Shown: positions 8,381 through 17,729 of the stretch, piece by piece
Position numbering within the stretch: the stretch's first letter is position 1
Layout: each line of letters begins with the position of its first letter
Source: an uncultured Bacilli bacterium
GTDB lineage: Bacteria; Bacillota_I; Bacilli_A; RF39; UBA660
Assembly (NCBI GenBank): GCA_934131175.1
Contig: CAKOZD010000002.1
Span: 124,001 to 188,000, forward strand
Length of the DNA: 64,000 nt
Direction: 5' to 3'
The notes under the pieces: model-generated
The model's input: the letters and a program-made list of their open reading frames with translations, nothing else
What the model was told of the DNA's origin: nothing
Database searches by the model: none
Made by a program: the position numbers and the translations under genes

Positions 8381-9121
8381 ATGGGAAAGAGTAAATATTA
8401 TTTAATTGCTAAGAGAAAGAATAGTAGTGATTATAAAATTATTAATTTAGAAAATAATGAATCATTTAGATATAGTGATGAGAAAGAAAAATTAAGTTTA
8501 GAAAGACTTGATTATTTCACTATGAAATTTAATAATAGTTCAGAATTAAATGAGTATTTAATGAGCAAGGGTAGAGTTGATAATGAAGATAATAGCTATT
8601 TTATTGCTCGTAGAAAAGGGGATGAACTTACATTCTTTAATCCAGTTTATAGTTCTTGTAGTAGAAGATTATCTAAAGTTACTTATGATAGTTCTAGAGG
8701 ATGTATTAATAATGCTTATAGAGAAATTAATGAAATATTTGATAAATTTTTATCTACTTTATTTTATGAAGATGAATTTGAAGAGTATGTAATGAATGGT
8801 TGTACTAATATTTATGAGAAGTTTTGTGACTACTTTAGAGAAAATGTTGGTAGTATCGAAGAGTATTTTGAAGCACTAAAAAAATGTAGATGGTCATTTA
8901 CCTCATATAATCTAATAAGAAATGTAGAAGAGGCAATGGACTCTTATAACAAAGGAAAGTATGCAATTAGTAGTTATAATTTTGATAGAAAAAGTACTGA
9001 GACTTCTAGTATCATAAATAAATTATTAGTTGAGACAGATGAGAGTCATTTTGATGGACAACTTAATTTATTTGACTTTATGGATTCGAAAGGTAAAGTA
9101 TATGAAAAGAAAGATAATTAA
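8381..9121 (+). CDS. Unknown protein ending in a sliding-clamp-binding-like motif
   Basis: A 246-residue soluble protein of no recognised family, rich in Ser, Tyr, Asn and charged residues. Its notable feature is QLNLF at residues 227-231, fifteen residues before the C-terminus, which fits the bacterial beta-clamp-binding consensus QL(S/D)LF except for the central residue. This suggests contact with the replication clamp, but no catalytic motif is visible. The start is ATG 8381 behind AGGGGTGAT; an in-frame GTG at 8363 lacks spacing. It overlaps xerC by 20 nt and so is translationally coupled to a DNA recombinase gene. Confidence 0.6.
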   Translation: MGKSKYYLIAKRKNSSDYKIINLENNESFRYSDEKEKLSLERLDYFTMKFNNSSELNEYLMSKGRVDNEDNSYFIARRKGDELTFFNPVYSSCSRRLSKVTYDSSRGCINNAYREINEIFDKFLSTLFYEDEFEEYVMNGCTNIYEKFCDYFRENVGSIEEYFEALKKCRWSFTSYNLIRNVEEAMDSYNKGKYAISSYNFDRKSTETSSIINKLLVETDESHFDGQLNLFDFMDSKGKVYEKKDN

Positions 9122-10001
9122 TGAGTATTTAGACTATTTAAAATATGAAAAGCATTATTCTAAATATACTATTACTAGTTACCGAGATGATATAGTTGAA
9201 TACTTTGATTATATTGAGAGTGAAGGACTTGAATATAAAAGTGTTGAGTATAGTGATATAAGATTTTACTTAATGTATTTAAAAGATACAAAAAAAGATA
9301 ATAATTCATCAATTGATAGAAAACTTAGTGCACTTCGTGGATTTTATAAGTATCTTGCGAATAATGGTGTTGTTAAAACTAATGTTTTTTCTCTTATTAA
9401 TGGTCCTAAGAAAGGAAAAAAATTACCTAGATTCTTTGAATATAATGAGTTAGAAGAATTATTTAATGCATGTGATTTAAGTACTCCACTTGGGCAAAGA
9501 GATAGACTTATATTAGAGATGCTTTATGCAACAGGTGTTAGAGTTGGTGAACTTGTAAGTATTAAATTAAGTGATATTGATGAGTCTAGTAAAAGTATTT
9601 TAATACTTGGAAAAGGTAATAAAGAAAGATATGTTACTTATGGAGAGTATTGTAGTGATACATTAGATTTATATTTAAGTGATGGATATAATAAATTAAA
9701 TAAGTATTCTTCTTCATTTTTATTTTTAAATAATAATGGTGAAAGATTAACTGATAGAGGAGTTCGTTATATACTTGATAGAATTATTAAAAGAACTAGT
9801 TTAAATAAAAATATTTCTCCTCATATGATAAGACATTCTTTTGCTACACATTTACTTAATGAGGGAGCAGATTTATTATCAGTACAAAAATTACTTGGAC
9901 ATGAGAGTATTAAGGCAACACAGATTTATACTCATGTAACAACAGATAGATTAAAAGAAGTTTATTTTAGGAGTTTTCCTAGGGCAAAAAAGGATGATTA
10001 A
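9102..10001 (+). CDS. xerC: Tyrosine recombinase XerC
   Basis: XerC with XerD resolves chromosome dimers at dif. This 299-residue protein has the usual N-terminal SAM-like domain and all catalytic residues: R147 (ATGVRVGE), K171, H241 and R244 (HMIRHSFATH), H267 (LGHES) and Y276 (IYTHVT). I call XerC rather than XerD because it lies in the topA neighbourhood as in Bacillus (codV). The ATG at 9102 has AAAGGT upstream. It overlaps the preceding gene by 20 nt. This recombinase is distinct from the element-borne one at 54.2-55.3 kb, which has an extra arm-binding domain. Confidence 0.93.
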   Translation: MKRKIINEYLDYLKYEKHYSKYTITSYRDDIVEYFDYIESEGLEYKSVEYSDIRFYLMYLKDTKKDNNSSIDRKLSALRGFYKYLANNGVVKTNVFSLINGPKKGKKLPRFFEYNELEELFNACDLSTPLGQRDRLILEMLYATGVRVGELVSIKLSDIDESSKSILILGKGNKERYVTYGEYCSDTLDLYLSDGYNKLNKYSSSFLFLNNNGERLTDRGVRYILDRIIKRTSLNKNISPHMIRHSFATHLLNEGADLLSVQKLLGHESIKATQIYTHVTTDRLKEVYFRSFPRAKKDD

Positions 10002-10084
10002 TTCTTTTTTTCTTTATAAATACTTTAATTTTTAAGATTATTTAGATATAATAATATTAGTTCGTTGTAAGGTTGTGATTTTCT

Positions 10085-10342
10085 ATGGATTATGAATTTA
10101 GTTCTTTAGAAGAATTATATAAGAGAGTAAGACCGGCTTTAAAGTCTAAAGTAGATGAACTTCAAAAATATGGTAATCTTTCTATTTCTAAGTATGATTT
10201 ATGGAAATGTTTGATTATTAATAAGTGGAGAAGTGGAAATGGTCTTATGCTTTCTGATATTGTTGATGATATTTTAAATACACCATTTGATGAGATAAAT
10301 TCATATTATATGAAAATGATTAATGACGAAGAAATTTTGTAG
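10085..10342 (+). CDS. ComN-like post-transcriptional regulator family protein
   Basis: A small 85-residue protein resembling the ComN/YrzD family. The core shows DLWKCLIINKW and LMLSDIVDDILNT, followed by a Y-Y-M segment, as in the Bacillus protein that lies near secDF. ComN affects comE mRNA and DivIVA-linked localisation in Bacillus; its role here is unknown. It stands 10 nt before the secDF start with the same strand and shares an upstream TATAAT (10047-10052). The family call is from memory of the motif and context, so it is moderate. Confidence 0.6.
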   Translation: MDYEFSSLEELYKRVRPALKSKVDELQKYGNLSISKYDLWKCLIINKWRSGNGLMLSDIVDDILNTPFDEINSYYMKMINDEEIL

Positions 10343-10352
10343 AGGTGGAATT

Positions 10353-12629
10353 ATGAAGAAGAAAAACGGAAAGAAAAAGGTTATTATAACTTCTATCGTT
10401 TTAGTTTTACTTACTGTTCTTATTTGCTTTTCATTTATTCCTCTTTTTAGTAACTTAAAGTTCGGTTTAGATTTACAAGGTGGGTTTGAAATACTTTATA
10501 AAGCTGAATCAATTGATGGTTCTAAGATGACTAATGAAAAGTTAACAGCGACTTATAAAACTTTAAGTAAAAGAATTGATAGTTTAGGTGTAAGTGAGCC
10601 TGAAATTACAATTGAAGGTAGTGATAAGATTCGTGTAAAACTTGCTGGTGTAAAAGACCCAGATGAAGCACGTAATCAATTATCTACAGTTGCAACATTA
10701 TCTTTTAGAGATACAGAAGATAATTTACTTATGAGTAGTGATGTATTAAAAGCAGGTGGTGCGAAAATCAGTCAAGATTCAAGTGGTAATCCTGCAGTAC
10801 TTCTAACAATAAAAGATAAAGATAAATTTTATGAAGTAACTAAAAAGATTAGTGAACAAAAAAATAACTCTATAGTTATTTGGTTAGATTTTAATGAATT
10901 AACTGATAGTTATGAAAAAGAAGGTAGTATGTGTGGTACAAGTGAGTCTAATTGTTTAAGTGCTGCTACTGTATCACAAGGATTTGCTAGTGATGTTATT
11001 ATTCAAGGAAGTTTTACTGATGATGAAGTTAGTAACTTAGTTGATTTAATTAATAGTGGTTCACTTCCAGCTAAATTAAGTGAAGTATCTTCACAAACTG
11101 TTGGAGCATCATTTGGTGATGAAACACTTCATACTACTTTAGTAGCAGGAATAATTGCTATTATTGCTATAGTATTAATTTTAATTTTAATTTATCATTT
11201 TGCTGGATTTATTTCATCAATTTCTATGATGATTTATACATTCCTAGTATTTGGAATATTCTGGTTAGTAGGTGGAGTTTTAACGTTACCAGGAATTGCG
11301 GCGTTAGTTCTAGGTATTGGTATGGCAGTTGACTCTAACGTTATTACTTTTGCAAGAATTAAAGATGAATTATTAAAGGGTAAGAGCCTACCTACAGCAT
11401 TTAAAGAGGGTTCTAAATCAAGTTTTAGTGCTATAGTTGACTCAAATATTACAACTTTAATAGTTGCAATTATAATGTTTATGTTTGGTGAATCTAGTAT
11501 TAAAGGATTTGCTACTATGTTAATTATTACTGTACTTGTTACTATGGTAACTATGGTATTCTTAACTAGATCTTTATTAAAAATATTTGTAAATAGTGAT
11601 TTCTTTAATGATAAGACTAAGTTATTTATAAATATTAAGAAAGAAGATATACCAGATGTTTCTAAGAATGAAGAAGCAAAACCTAATATGTTTAGTAAAG
11701 TTAATTTCTTTAAACATAAAAAGACTGCTATTGCAATATCATTAATTATTATAATTGTTGGTTCAATTATGATTGGTGTTAAAGGATTAAATCTTGGTAT
11801 TGATTATCGTGCTGGTACTGATATTACTATTGTTACTGATAAAAATGTTAGTAAGAAAGCACTTAAGACTGATCTTTCTAAATTAAAATTAAAAGATAGT
11901 AGTATTGATATTGGTACAGATGAGATAAGTATTAGAATTGATGATGCATTAGATGGAGATAAAGTAAAAGAGACAAATAACTATTTTGAAGAAAAATATG
12001 ATGCTAAAGTAAATATTGGTGTTGTTTCTAACTTAGTTCAAAAAGAACTTATTAAGAATGCAGTATTATCAGTATTAATTGCTTTAATTGGAATTATTTT
12101 ATACGTATCTATTAGATTTAAATTTAGTTATGCAGTAGGTGGAGTTGTTGCTTTAATTCACGATGTATGTATTATATTTGCTTTATTTGCATTAACAAGA
12201 TTTGAAGTGTCTTCTATGTTTATTGCAGCAGTTCTTGCTATTATTGGTTATTCTATAAATGATACAATTGTTTTATTTGATAGAATACGTGAAAATATTA
12301 ATGAATATGGTAATAGTAAAAAGATGACTCCTGAGAAGTTAGAAGAACTTGCTAATTTAAGTGTACAAGAGACATTTACTAGAACAATTTATACAAGTTT
12401 AACTACATTAATTCCAGTAATTGTACTATTGATTCTTGGTTCAAGTGGTATATTTACATTTAATATGGCTATGTTATTTGGACTAATTGCTGGTACATAT
12501 TCATCTATTTTTATAGCAACAATTATTTTCTTAAATATTGAAAAGAAAAATATTGGTAAGAAAGTAAAACCTAAAAAAGTATATAAAGATGATTATGAAG
12601 AATTAGAGGTAAAAGGAGTAAATTGTTAA
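10353..12629 (+). CDS. secDF: Protein translocase fusion SecDF
   Basis: SecD and SecF are fused in one 758-residue polypeptide, as in Bacillus. It uses the proton gradient to help pull exported proteins through SecYEG. SecD half: first membrane helix near residues 8-28, GLDLQGG (P1 head start) and GIGMAVDSNVITFARIKDE in the membrane part. SecF half: GIDYRAGTD, then GYSINDTIVLFDRIREN. About twelve membrane helices are apparent. The start is ATG 10353 behind GAGGTGG. Export capacity is relevant to the SipW-type operon at 55-64 kb. Confidence 0.97.
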   Translation: MKKKNGKKKVIITSIVLVLLTVLICFSFIPLFSNLKFGLDLQGGFEILYKAESIDGSKMTNEKLTATYKTLSKRIDSLGVSEPEITIEGSDKIRVKLAGVKDPDEARNQLSTVATLSFRDTEDNLLMSSDVLKAGGAKISQDSSGNPAVLLTIKDKDKFYEVTKKISEQKNNSIVIWLDFNELTDSYEKEGSMCGTSESNCLSAATVSQGFASDVIIQGSFTDDEVSNLVDLINSGSLPAKLSEVSSQTVGASFGDETLHTTLVAGIIAIIAIVLILILIYHFAGFISSISMMIYTFLVFGIFWLVGGVLTLPGIAALVLGIGMAVDSNVITFARIKDELLKGKSLPTAFKEGSKSSFSAIVDSNITTLIVAIIMFMFGESSIKGFATMLIITVLVTMVTMVFLTRSLLKIFVNSDFFNDKTKLFINIKKEDIPDVSKNEEAKPNMFSKVNFFKHKKTAIAISLIIIIVGSIMIGVKGLNLGIDYRAGTDITIVTDKNVSKKALKTDLSKLKLKDSSIDIGTDEISIRIDDALDGDKVKETNNYFEEKYDAKVNIGVVSNLVQKELIKNAVLSVLIALIGIILYVSIRFKFSYAVGGVVALIHDVCIIFALFALTRFEVSSMFIAAVLAIIGYSINDTIVLFDRIRENINEYGNSKKMTPEKLEELANLSVQETFTRTIYTSLTTLIPVIVLLILGSSGIFTFNMAMLFGLIAGTYSSIFIATIIFLNIEKKNIGKKVKPKKVYKDDYEELEVKGVNC

Positions 12630-12639
12630 TTGAGGGGAG

Positions 12640-14811
12640 ATGAGTTCTTTGTCAAAAACTAAGAATTTAGATGATGTTAAAATAGAAGATATACTTAGTA
12701 AAGTACATGAGTATATTGAAGATGAAGAACAAGTTAAAGTTATAGAACGTGCATATTCTTTTGCTTTGAAAAAGCATAATGGACAATATAGAAAAAGTGG
12801 AGAGGCTTACATTTATCATCCGATGAATGTAGCCTTAATTCTTACTACAGTTTATGCTGACTATCAAACAATAGCAGCGGGATTTATGCATGATGTTTTG
12901 GAGGATTGTGATTGTACTCCAGAAGAGATGGAAGAAGAATTTGGACGAGAGATTACAAAACTTGTTCAAGGGGTTACAAAGCTTGGTAAAATTCATTTTT
13001 CTACTGAGAATGAATATTTAATAGATTATTATAAAAAGATAATTGTTGGTATGAGTGAAGATGTTCGTGTAATAATCATTAAACTTGCAGATAGACTTCA
13101 TAATATGCGTACTCTTTGGGCAATACCAGAGGATAGACAAAAGATTAAAGCAAAAGAAGCATTAGAAATACTTGCACCTATTGCAGATCACTTAGGTATT
13201 CATAAAATTAAAAGTGAACTTGAAGATTTATCACTTAGATATTTAAAACCAGATGTATTTTATGATATTGCTGAAAGACTTAATAAAACTAAAATTGAAC
13301 GTGATAAGTATGTTTTAGATATGGAACATGAAGTTACTGATTTACTAAATGAACATCATATTCCTCATGAAATTAAGGGACGTTCTAAGTGTATTTATAG
13401 TATTTATAATAAATTAAATAAAGGTAAAAAGTTTAGTGACATATATGACTTACTTGCTCTTAGAATTATTGTTAATACTGAACAAGAATGTTATTTAGCT
13501 CTTGGTTTAATTCATTCTAAGTTTAGACCATTACCTAAGAGATTTAAAGATTATATAGCAATGCCTAAACCTAATATGTATCAGTCTTTACATACAACTG
13601 TATTTGGTATAGGTGGAGATTTATTTGAGATACAAATTCGTACACATGAGATGGATGAAGTTGCAGAAAATGGTATTGCTGCTCACTGGTCATATAAAGA
13701 AAATAATGGAAGTAATACAGCAGCTAACTTACAAAATACTACAGAACAAAAACTTCAATTCTTTAAATCTATTATTGATTTAAGTCATGAAAATATGAAT
13801 AGTGAAGAGTTTGTTAATAGTGTTAGAGATGAAGTTTTAAATAATAATATTTATTGCTATACTCCAAAAGGAGATGTAATTGAACTTCCAAGAGGGGCAA
13901 CTCCAATTGACTTTGCATATCATATTCATACAAAAGTTGGAGAAACTACAGTTGGAGCAATAGTTAATAATAATATAGTTCCTCTAAACTATGAATTAAA
14001 AGATAATGATATAGTAAAAATTAATACTAATAAGAGTTCAACTCCATCAAAAGAATGGATAAATTTTGTTAAATCTACACAAGTTAGAAATAAGATACGT
14101 TCATTCTTTACTAAAAATGATAGAGAAATCTATATTGAACGTGGAAAATATACTTTAGAAAAAGAATTACGTAAGAGAAAATTATCTATTTCAGAATTTA
14201 CTAGTGATGAAAATGTTAAAAAGATTTGTGAAGAAATTAAAGTTGATAATTTAGAAGAAATTTATTTAGCAATTGGAAATGGTAAATCTACTGCTAATGG
14301 GGTTATTAATATAATTGATAAACCTATTGAAAATGTTCCTGCTCCTAAAGTTATTAAAGTAACTGAGAAGAGTAAGGATGCAGATATTATTGTTAGTGGT
14401 ATAGATAAAGTTAAAGTTAATTTAGCTAATTGTTGTAATCCAGTATATGGGGATGAAATAGTTGGTTATATTACTAAAGGAAATGGTATTTCAGTTCATT
14501 TAATGCATTGTCATAATTTATCTATGCTTGAAAATCGTACAGTAGATGTAAAATGGAATACTAATGTTAATAAGAGATATTTAACTAGTTTATTAGTATA
14601 TTCAAATGATAGTGATAATCATATGCTTGATTTAGTACAAATTATTTCTATGATGAATGTTAGTGTTGATGGAATTAAAACAATGAATAAGGGTGGAAAT
14701 TCTGTTTACGAAGTAAATTGTTATGTAACTGGAATTGAACAGTTAAATAAGTTAATTGCTAATATTAATAAAAATTCTTATATAGAAAAAGTTGAGAGGG
14801 AAATGCGATGA
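12640..14811 (+). CDS. rel: Bifunctional (p)ppGpp synthetase/hydrolase Rel
   Basis: Makes and degrades the stringent-response alarmone. Domains in order: HD hydrolase (HDVLEDCDC, then LADRLHNMRTL), synthetase (GRSKCIYSIYNKL, with FKDYIAMPKPNMYQSLHTT), TGS (YCYTPKGDVIELPRGATP) and a C-terminal ACT-like region (LLVYSNDSDNHMLDLVQII). Length 723, normal for bifunctional Rel. Both the HDxxED and synthetase residues are intact. GGAGATGA overlaps the ATG, so the TTG at 12649 is a real alternative start with better spacing. Its stop overlaps dtd by 4 nt; rel-dtd is the Bacillus order. Confidence 0.97.
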   Translation: MSSLSKTKNLDDVKIEDILSKVHEYIEDEEQVKVIERAYSFALKKHNGQYRKSGEAYIYHPMNVALILTTVYADYQTIAAGFMHDVLEDCDCTPEEMEEEFGREITKLVQGVTKLGKIHFSTENEYLIDYYKKIIVGMSEDVRVIIIKLADRLHNMRTLWAIPEDRQKIKAKEALEILAPIADHLGIHKIKSELEDLSLRYLKPDVFYDIAERLNKTKIERDKYVLDMEHEVTDLLNEHHIPHEIKGRSKCIYSIYNKLNKGKKFSDIYDLLALRIIVNTEQECYLALGLIHSKFRPLPKRFKDYIAMPKPNMYQSLHTTVFGIGGDLFEIQIRTHEMDEVAENGIAAHWSYKENNGSNTAANLQNTTEQKLQFFKSIIDLSHENMNSEEFVNSVRDEVLNNNIYCYTPKGDVIELPRGATPIDFAYHIHTKVGETTVGAIVNNNIVPLNYELKDNDIVKINTNKSSTPSKEWINFVKSTQVRNKIRSFFTKNDREIYIERGKYTLEKELRKRKLSISEFTSDENVKKICEEIKVDNLEEIYLAIGNGKSTANGVINIIDKPIENVPAPKVIKVTEKSKDADIIVSGIDKVKVNLANCCNPVYGDEIVGYITKGNGISVHLMHCHNLSMLENRTVDVKWNTNVNKRYLTSLLVYSNDSDNHMLDLVQIISMMNVSVDGIKTMNKGGNSVYEVNCYVTGIEQLNKLIANINKNSYIEKVEREMR

Positions 14812-15242
14812 GAGTACTTGTTCAAAGAAGTGGAAAATCAAGTGTTAGTGTTTCTTCGAAAGTAGTTGGTAAAATTGATTCAGGACTTGTCCTTTTTGTA
14901 GGATTTACTGAAGGTGATGATATATCAAATATCAATTATCTTGTAAAAAAAGTTCTTAATCTTAGAATATTTCCAGATGAAAATGGAGTTATGAATAAAA
15001 GTATTTTAGATTATGGTGGAAGTATTTTATCAATATCTCAATTTACTTTGTATGCTGATACTAAAAAAGGAAATAGACCTAGTTATATAAATGCTTTAAG
15101 TGGTGAATATTCATCTAAGTTATATGATGAATTTAATAAAGTTTTAAGTGAAAGTATTCATGTTGAAACTGGTATATTCGGGGCTGATATGGAAGTTGAT
15201 ATTACAAATATTGGTCCAACAACTATAATGTTAGAGAGATGA
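14808..15242 (+). CDS. dtd: D-aminoacyl-tRNA deacylase
   Basis: Removes D-amino acids wrongly attached to tRNA. The 144-residue protein has the two family motifs: SQFTLYADTKKGNRPSY (active-site SQFTL and RP-S region) and TNIGPTTIMLE near the C-terminus, where the usual G-P-V-T reads G-P-T-T but the Gly-cisPro pair is kept. The start ATG overlaps the rel stop by 4 nt, so it is translated as the second gene of the rel unit. Confidence 0.96.
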   Translation: MRVLVQRSGKSSVSVSSKVVGKIDSGLVLFVGFTEGDDISNINYLVKKVLNLRIFPDENGVMNKSILDYGGSILSISQFTLYADTKKGNRPSYINALSGEYSSKLYDEFNKVLSESIHVETGIFGADMEVDITNIGPTTIMLER

Positions 15243-15246
15243 TTTT

Positions 15247-16305
15247 ATGCATAGTAATAAATTAAATTATAAAATTATTAATATAACAGCTTTGATGTTA
15301 CTTTTATATATTACATTTTCTAATATAGGACTTTGGTGGGGATTATTTGTTAAATGTATAAGTGTTCTTGCTCCATTTATTGTAGCTTTTGCATTTGCTT
15401 ATGCATTTACTCCATTAGTTAGATGGTTAAATAAAAAAGGACTAAGTAAAGGATTTTCTGTTGTTATTGTTTTACTTGGAATAATACTTTTAGTTGCTGG
15501 TATACTTGCAATAACACTTCCTCTTATTTATGAGCAATTATCATTACTTGTAAAGATGATTATGGAAGTAATGAATAATTTTGATAGTAAGTTTGATATT
15601 AACTTAGGTAGTTTTGAAATAAAAGTTACAGATTATTTAAATACATTAGTTAAAAATGTTGGACCTGTTGCTTCATCTTCAACAATGAATTTTGTAAATG
15701 GTTCATTTAGTTTTATTGGTAAGTTTATTGTTGGTTTTGTTGGATTTATTTATTTCTTAGCTGATATGGATAAGATTAGAAGTTATGTAAAAGAGTTCTT
15801 AACTTCTATTAATAAAAGAATTTTTGAGTATTTTAAGCTTATGGATACAGAGATTACTAACTATTTAAAAGGACTTGAAATATTTATGGTAATTCAATTG
15901 TTTGAATATAGTATTTTATTCTTTATAGTTGGACATCCAAACTGGTTAATACTTGGAATTCTTGCTTGTGTTACAACAGTTATTCCATATTTTGGAGGAT
16001 TAATTACTAATATTATTGCGATTATTTTAGCAAGTGTAGTATCAGTTCCTTTAATGATAGCAACAACAGTTATTTGTCTTATTTTTCCACAATTAGATGG
16101 ATATTTAATTTCACCTAAAGTTTATGGTAAAACTAATGATGTAAATCCACTTATAACAATAATGGCAGTTTCTGTAGGAGGTACTCTTGCTGGAATGACT
16201 GGAATTATTGTTGCATTACCAGTTTATTTACTAATTAGAACAACATATAGATTTTTTAGAAGAGATTTAAAAAAGGGTATGGTTATTGTAAAGGAAACTA
16301 TTTAA
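15247..16305 (+). CDS. AI-2E family (PerM-like) membrane transporter
   Basis: A 352-residue protein with seven to eight membrane helices and the AI-2E/PerM layout: an N-terminal helix pair, an amphipathic middle region (about residues 100-150), and the conserved C-terminal P-Y-F-G-G-L block followed by P-Q-L-D-G-Y-L-I-S-P-K-V-Y-G and PLITIMAVSVGGTLAGMTG. Members have been linked to sodium or autoinducer export, but substrate specificity cannot be read from sequence. It starts 4 nt after dtd, so it is in the rel-dtd unit. A terminator overlaps its stop. Confidence 0.88.
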   Translation: MHSNKLNYKIINITALMLLLYITFSNIGLWWGLFVKCISVLAPFIVAFAFAYAFTPLVRWLNKKGLSKGFSVVIVLLGIILLVAGILAITLPLIYEQLSLLVKMIMEVMNNFDSKFDINLGSFEIKVTDYLNTLVKNVGPVASSSTMNFVNGSFSFIGKFIVGFVGFIYFLADMDKIRSYVKEFLTSINKRIFEYFKLMDTEITNYLKGLEIFMVIQLFEYSILFFIVGHPNWLILGILACVTTVIPYFGGLITNIIAIILASVVSVPLMIATTVICLIFPQLDGYLISPKVYGKTNDVNPLITIMAVSVGGTLAGMTGIIVALPVYLLIRTTYRFFRRDLKKGMVIVKETI

Positions 16306-16317
16306 TAGTTTCTTTTT
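16294..16317 (+). terminator. Intrinsic terminator overlapping a stop codon
   Basis: GAAACTA pairs with TAGTTTC (7 bp, 5-nt loop), followed by T5. The stop codon at 16303-16305 is in the loop. Confidence 0.65.
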
Positions 16318-16336
16318 GTATAAGAAGAGGTGAATT

Positions 16337-17494
16337 ATGCTTGGTAGTGAAAAAGAAATTATAAACGAATTAAAATTTTGTCTTAAAAGATTAGAAACTG
16401 AAAAGAATAGAGAAATAAAATTTGCTTTATATAGCTATATTGAAAATCTTGATGGAGTTTTGAAAACTCTTGGTAGTGGTTTTAAAATTAAAAGAAAAGA
16501 TATTTTTAAAAGTGAAAGAGAGTATCAGAAATTTAAAAATAAATTCAATTTATATGAAAAAAAATTTGTTAGTAATTTTTGCTATTATAAAGATGTTCAT
16601 AGTGACTTTTTAAATGGAATTTTAGTAAGAATAGAACCATCATTTTACGAAAAAATTGAAGGATGTCAATATTCGGAACAGAGTAATGCTTTTAGTAAAG
16701 ACGAATTTATTACTGTATTTCATGACTTTTGTGAAGAGTTGGGAATTGTTTATTTATTTGATAGTTTAATTGATAAAAAGATAATTTCTTTTGATATGAA
16801 TAATTCTGATAGTAAGTATTATGGTTTAATGTTACATAATCCATTAAATGGTAATTCTCATGTCTTAGTAAATAATTTCTCATATAATGTAGATAGTATG
16901 TTTACATTAGCCCATGAAATGGGACATGTTTATGATACTGAGTGTTTTGATTCATCAAGCTCTGTTTCTAAATATAATAAATACATGTATAATTCATTAA
17001 ATATAGAAGTTATTTCTAAATTATTTGAAAATTTATTATTAGATTATTTAATAAAAAATAATATAAGAAAAAAAGTTGCGATAGATAAATTGATTGATGA
17101 TTTAATTATTGGGCATGATAATATGTTTTCTACATATATTATATCTTTATTAGATGATGAATATATAGAAAATGATAGATATAAATATATGTCTAATGAT
17201 TATTTTTCTTCTTTAGTTAGTAAATATATTAATTCTAAAAGTGGAGAGTTAAATAATATTAGTAACTATAATTTAGATTTAATAGATGATATAGTTTATA
17301 CTTATGGAGATATTATTTCTTTATTTTTAAAAGAATATGTTAGTTCTTGTAAATTAAGTAATTCTTTAGAATTTAATAAATTTATGAGTGAAAGATTTAA
17401 TCCTTTTAATGATAAATTTATTGATAATAATGGTTTGACTCCTAAAAAATATGAAGAATTATATAAAAAAAGGCTTGAATTAGTAAAAAAATAA
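16337..17494 (+). CDS. M3-like HExxH metallopeptidase-related protein
   Basis: A 385-residue protein with HEMGH at residues 193-197 in the context FTLAHEMGHVYD, which resembles the active site of M3 oligoendopeptidases (F-x-x-x-x-HE-x-G-H). The third ligand may be a downstream Glu such as that in NIEVISKLFENLLLDYL, as in the M3 E-x-x-S-x-x-F-E arrangement. It is much shorter than PepF (about 600 residues) and has no signal peptide, so it is either a minimal cytoplasmic peptidase or a relative. AGAGGTG precedes the ATG. It is separated from the next operon by the hisS T-box leader. Confidence 0.65.
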   Translation: MLGSEKEIINELKFCLKRLETEKNREIKFALYSYIENLDGVLKTLGSGFKIKRKDIFKSEREYQKFKNKFNLYEKKFVSNFCYYKDVHSDFLNGILVRIEPSFYEKIEGCQYSEQSNAFSKDEFITVFHDFCEELGIVYLFDSLIDKKIISFDMNNSDSKYYGLMLHNPLNGNSHVLVNNFSYNVDSMFTLAHEMGHVYDTECFDSSSSVSKYNKYMYNSLNIEVISKLFENLLLDYLIKNNIRKKVAIDKLIDDLIIGHDNMFSTYIISLLDDEYIENDRYKYMSNDYFSSLVSKYINSKSGELNNISNYNLDLIDDIVYTYGDIISLFLKEYVSSCKLSNSLEFNKFMSERFNPFNDKFIDNNGLTPKKYEELYKKRLELVKK

Positions 17495-17523
17495 TTGTTT
17501 TAGAAATAATTTTGTTTTATAAT
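17495..17523 (+). promoter_or_regulatory. Promoter of the hisS-aspS leader
   Basis: TTGTTT at 17495-17500, 17-nt spacer, TATAAT at 17518-17523. Start expected near 17530. The -35 lies directly after the preceding stop codon. Confidence 0.7.
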
Positions 17524-17529
17524 ATAGAT

Positions 17530-17715
17530 AACTTCTTTGGAAAGAGTAGTTTTATTGATATTTATAGAGATAGTATGGTTGGTGGAAATACTAATTTAGA
17601 TAAAATGAAGACATCCAGTTAATTGGAAGCGCTTACTGCGATAAAAGTATTATGAGAAAAAAATAAGGTGGCACCACGAAGATAATTCGTCCTTAGGGGT
17701 GTCATCTTTTTATTT
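17530..17715 (+). promoter_or_regulatory. T-box riboswitch upstream of hisS
   Basis: The leader contains the T-box sequence AAGGTGGCACCACG (17665-17678), which can form the antiterminator. Alternatively, ACGAA pairs with TTCGT and GGCACC pairs with the downstream GGGTGTC, giving a terminator followed by a T-rich run ending near 17717. A stem I lies upstream; AACT (from 17530) and AGTT (near 17617) can form its base, and CAT at 17612-17614 sits where a His specifier codon is expected. Uncharged tRNA-His would bind and let transcription proceed to hisS-aspS. The exact specifier assignment is inference. Confidence 0.88.
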
Positions 17716-17729
17716 TTAGGAGGGATAAG

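Noticed and set aside
12640..12651. TTG at 12649 as the true rel start
   Set aside because: Plausible because GGAGATGA overlaps the ATG at 12640, but the difference is three residues and cannot be decided from sequence; ATG kept.
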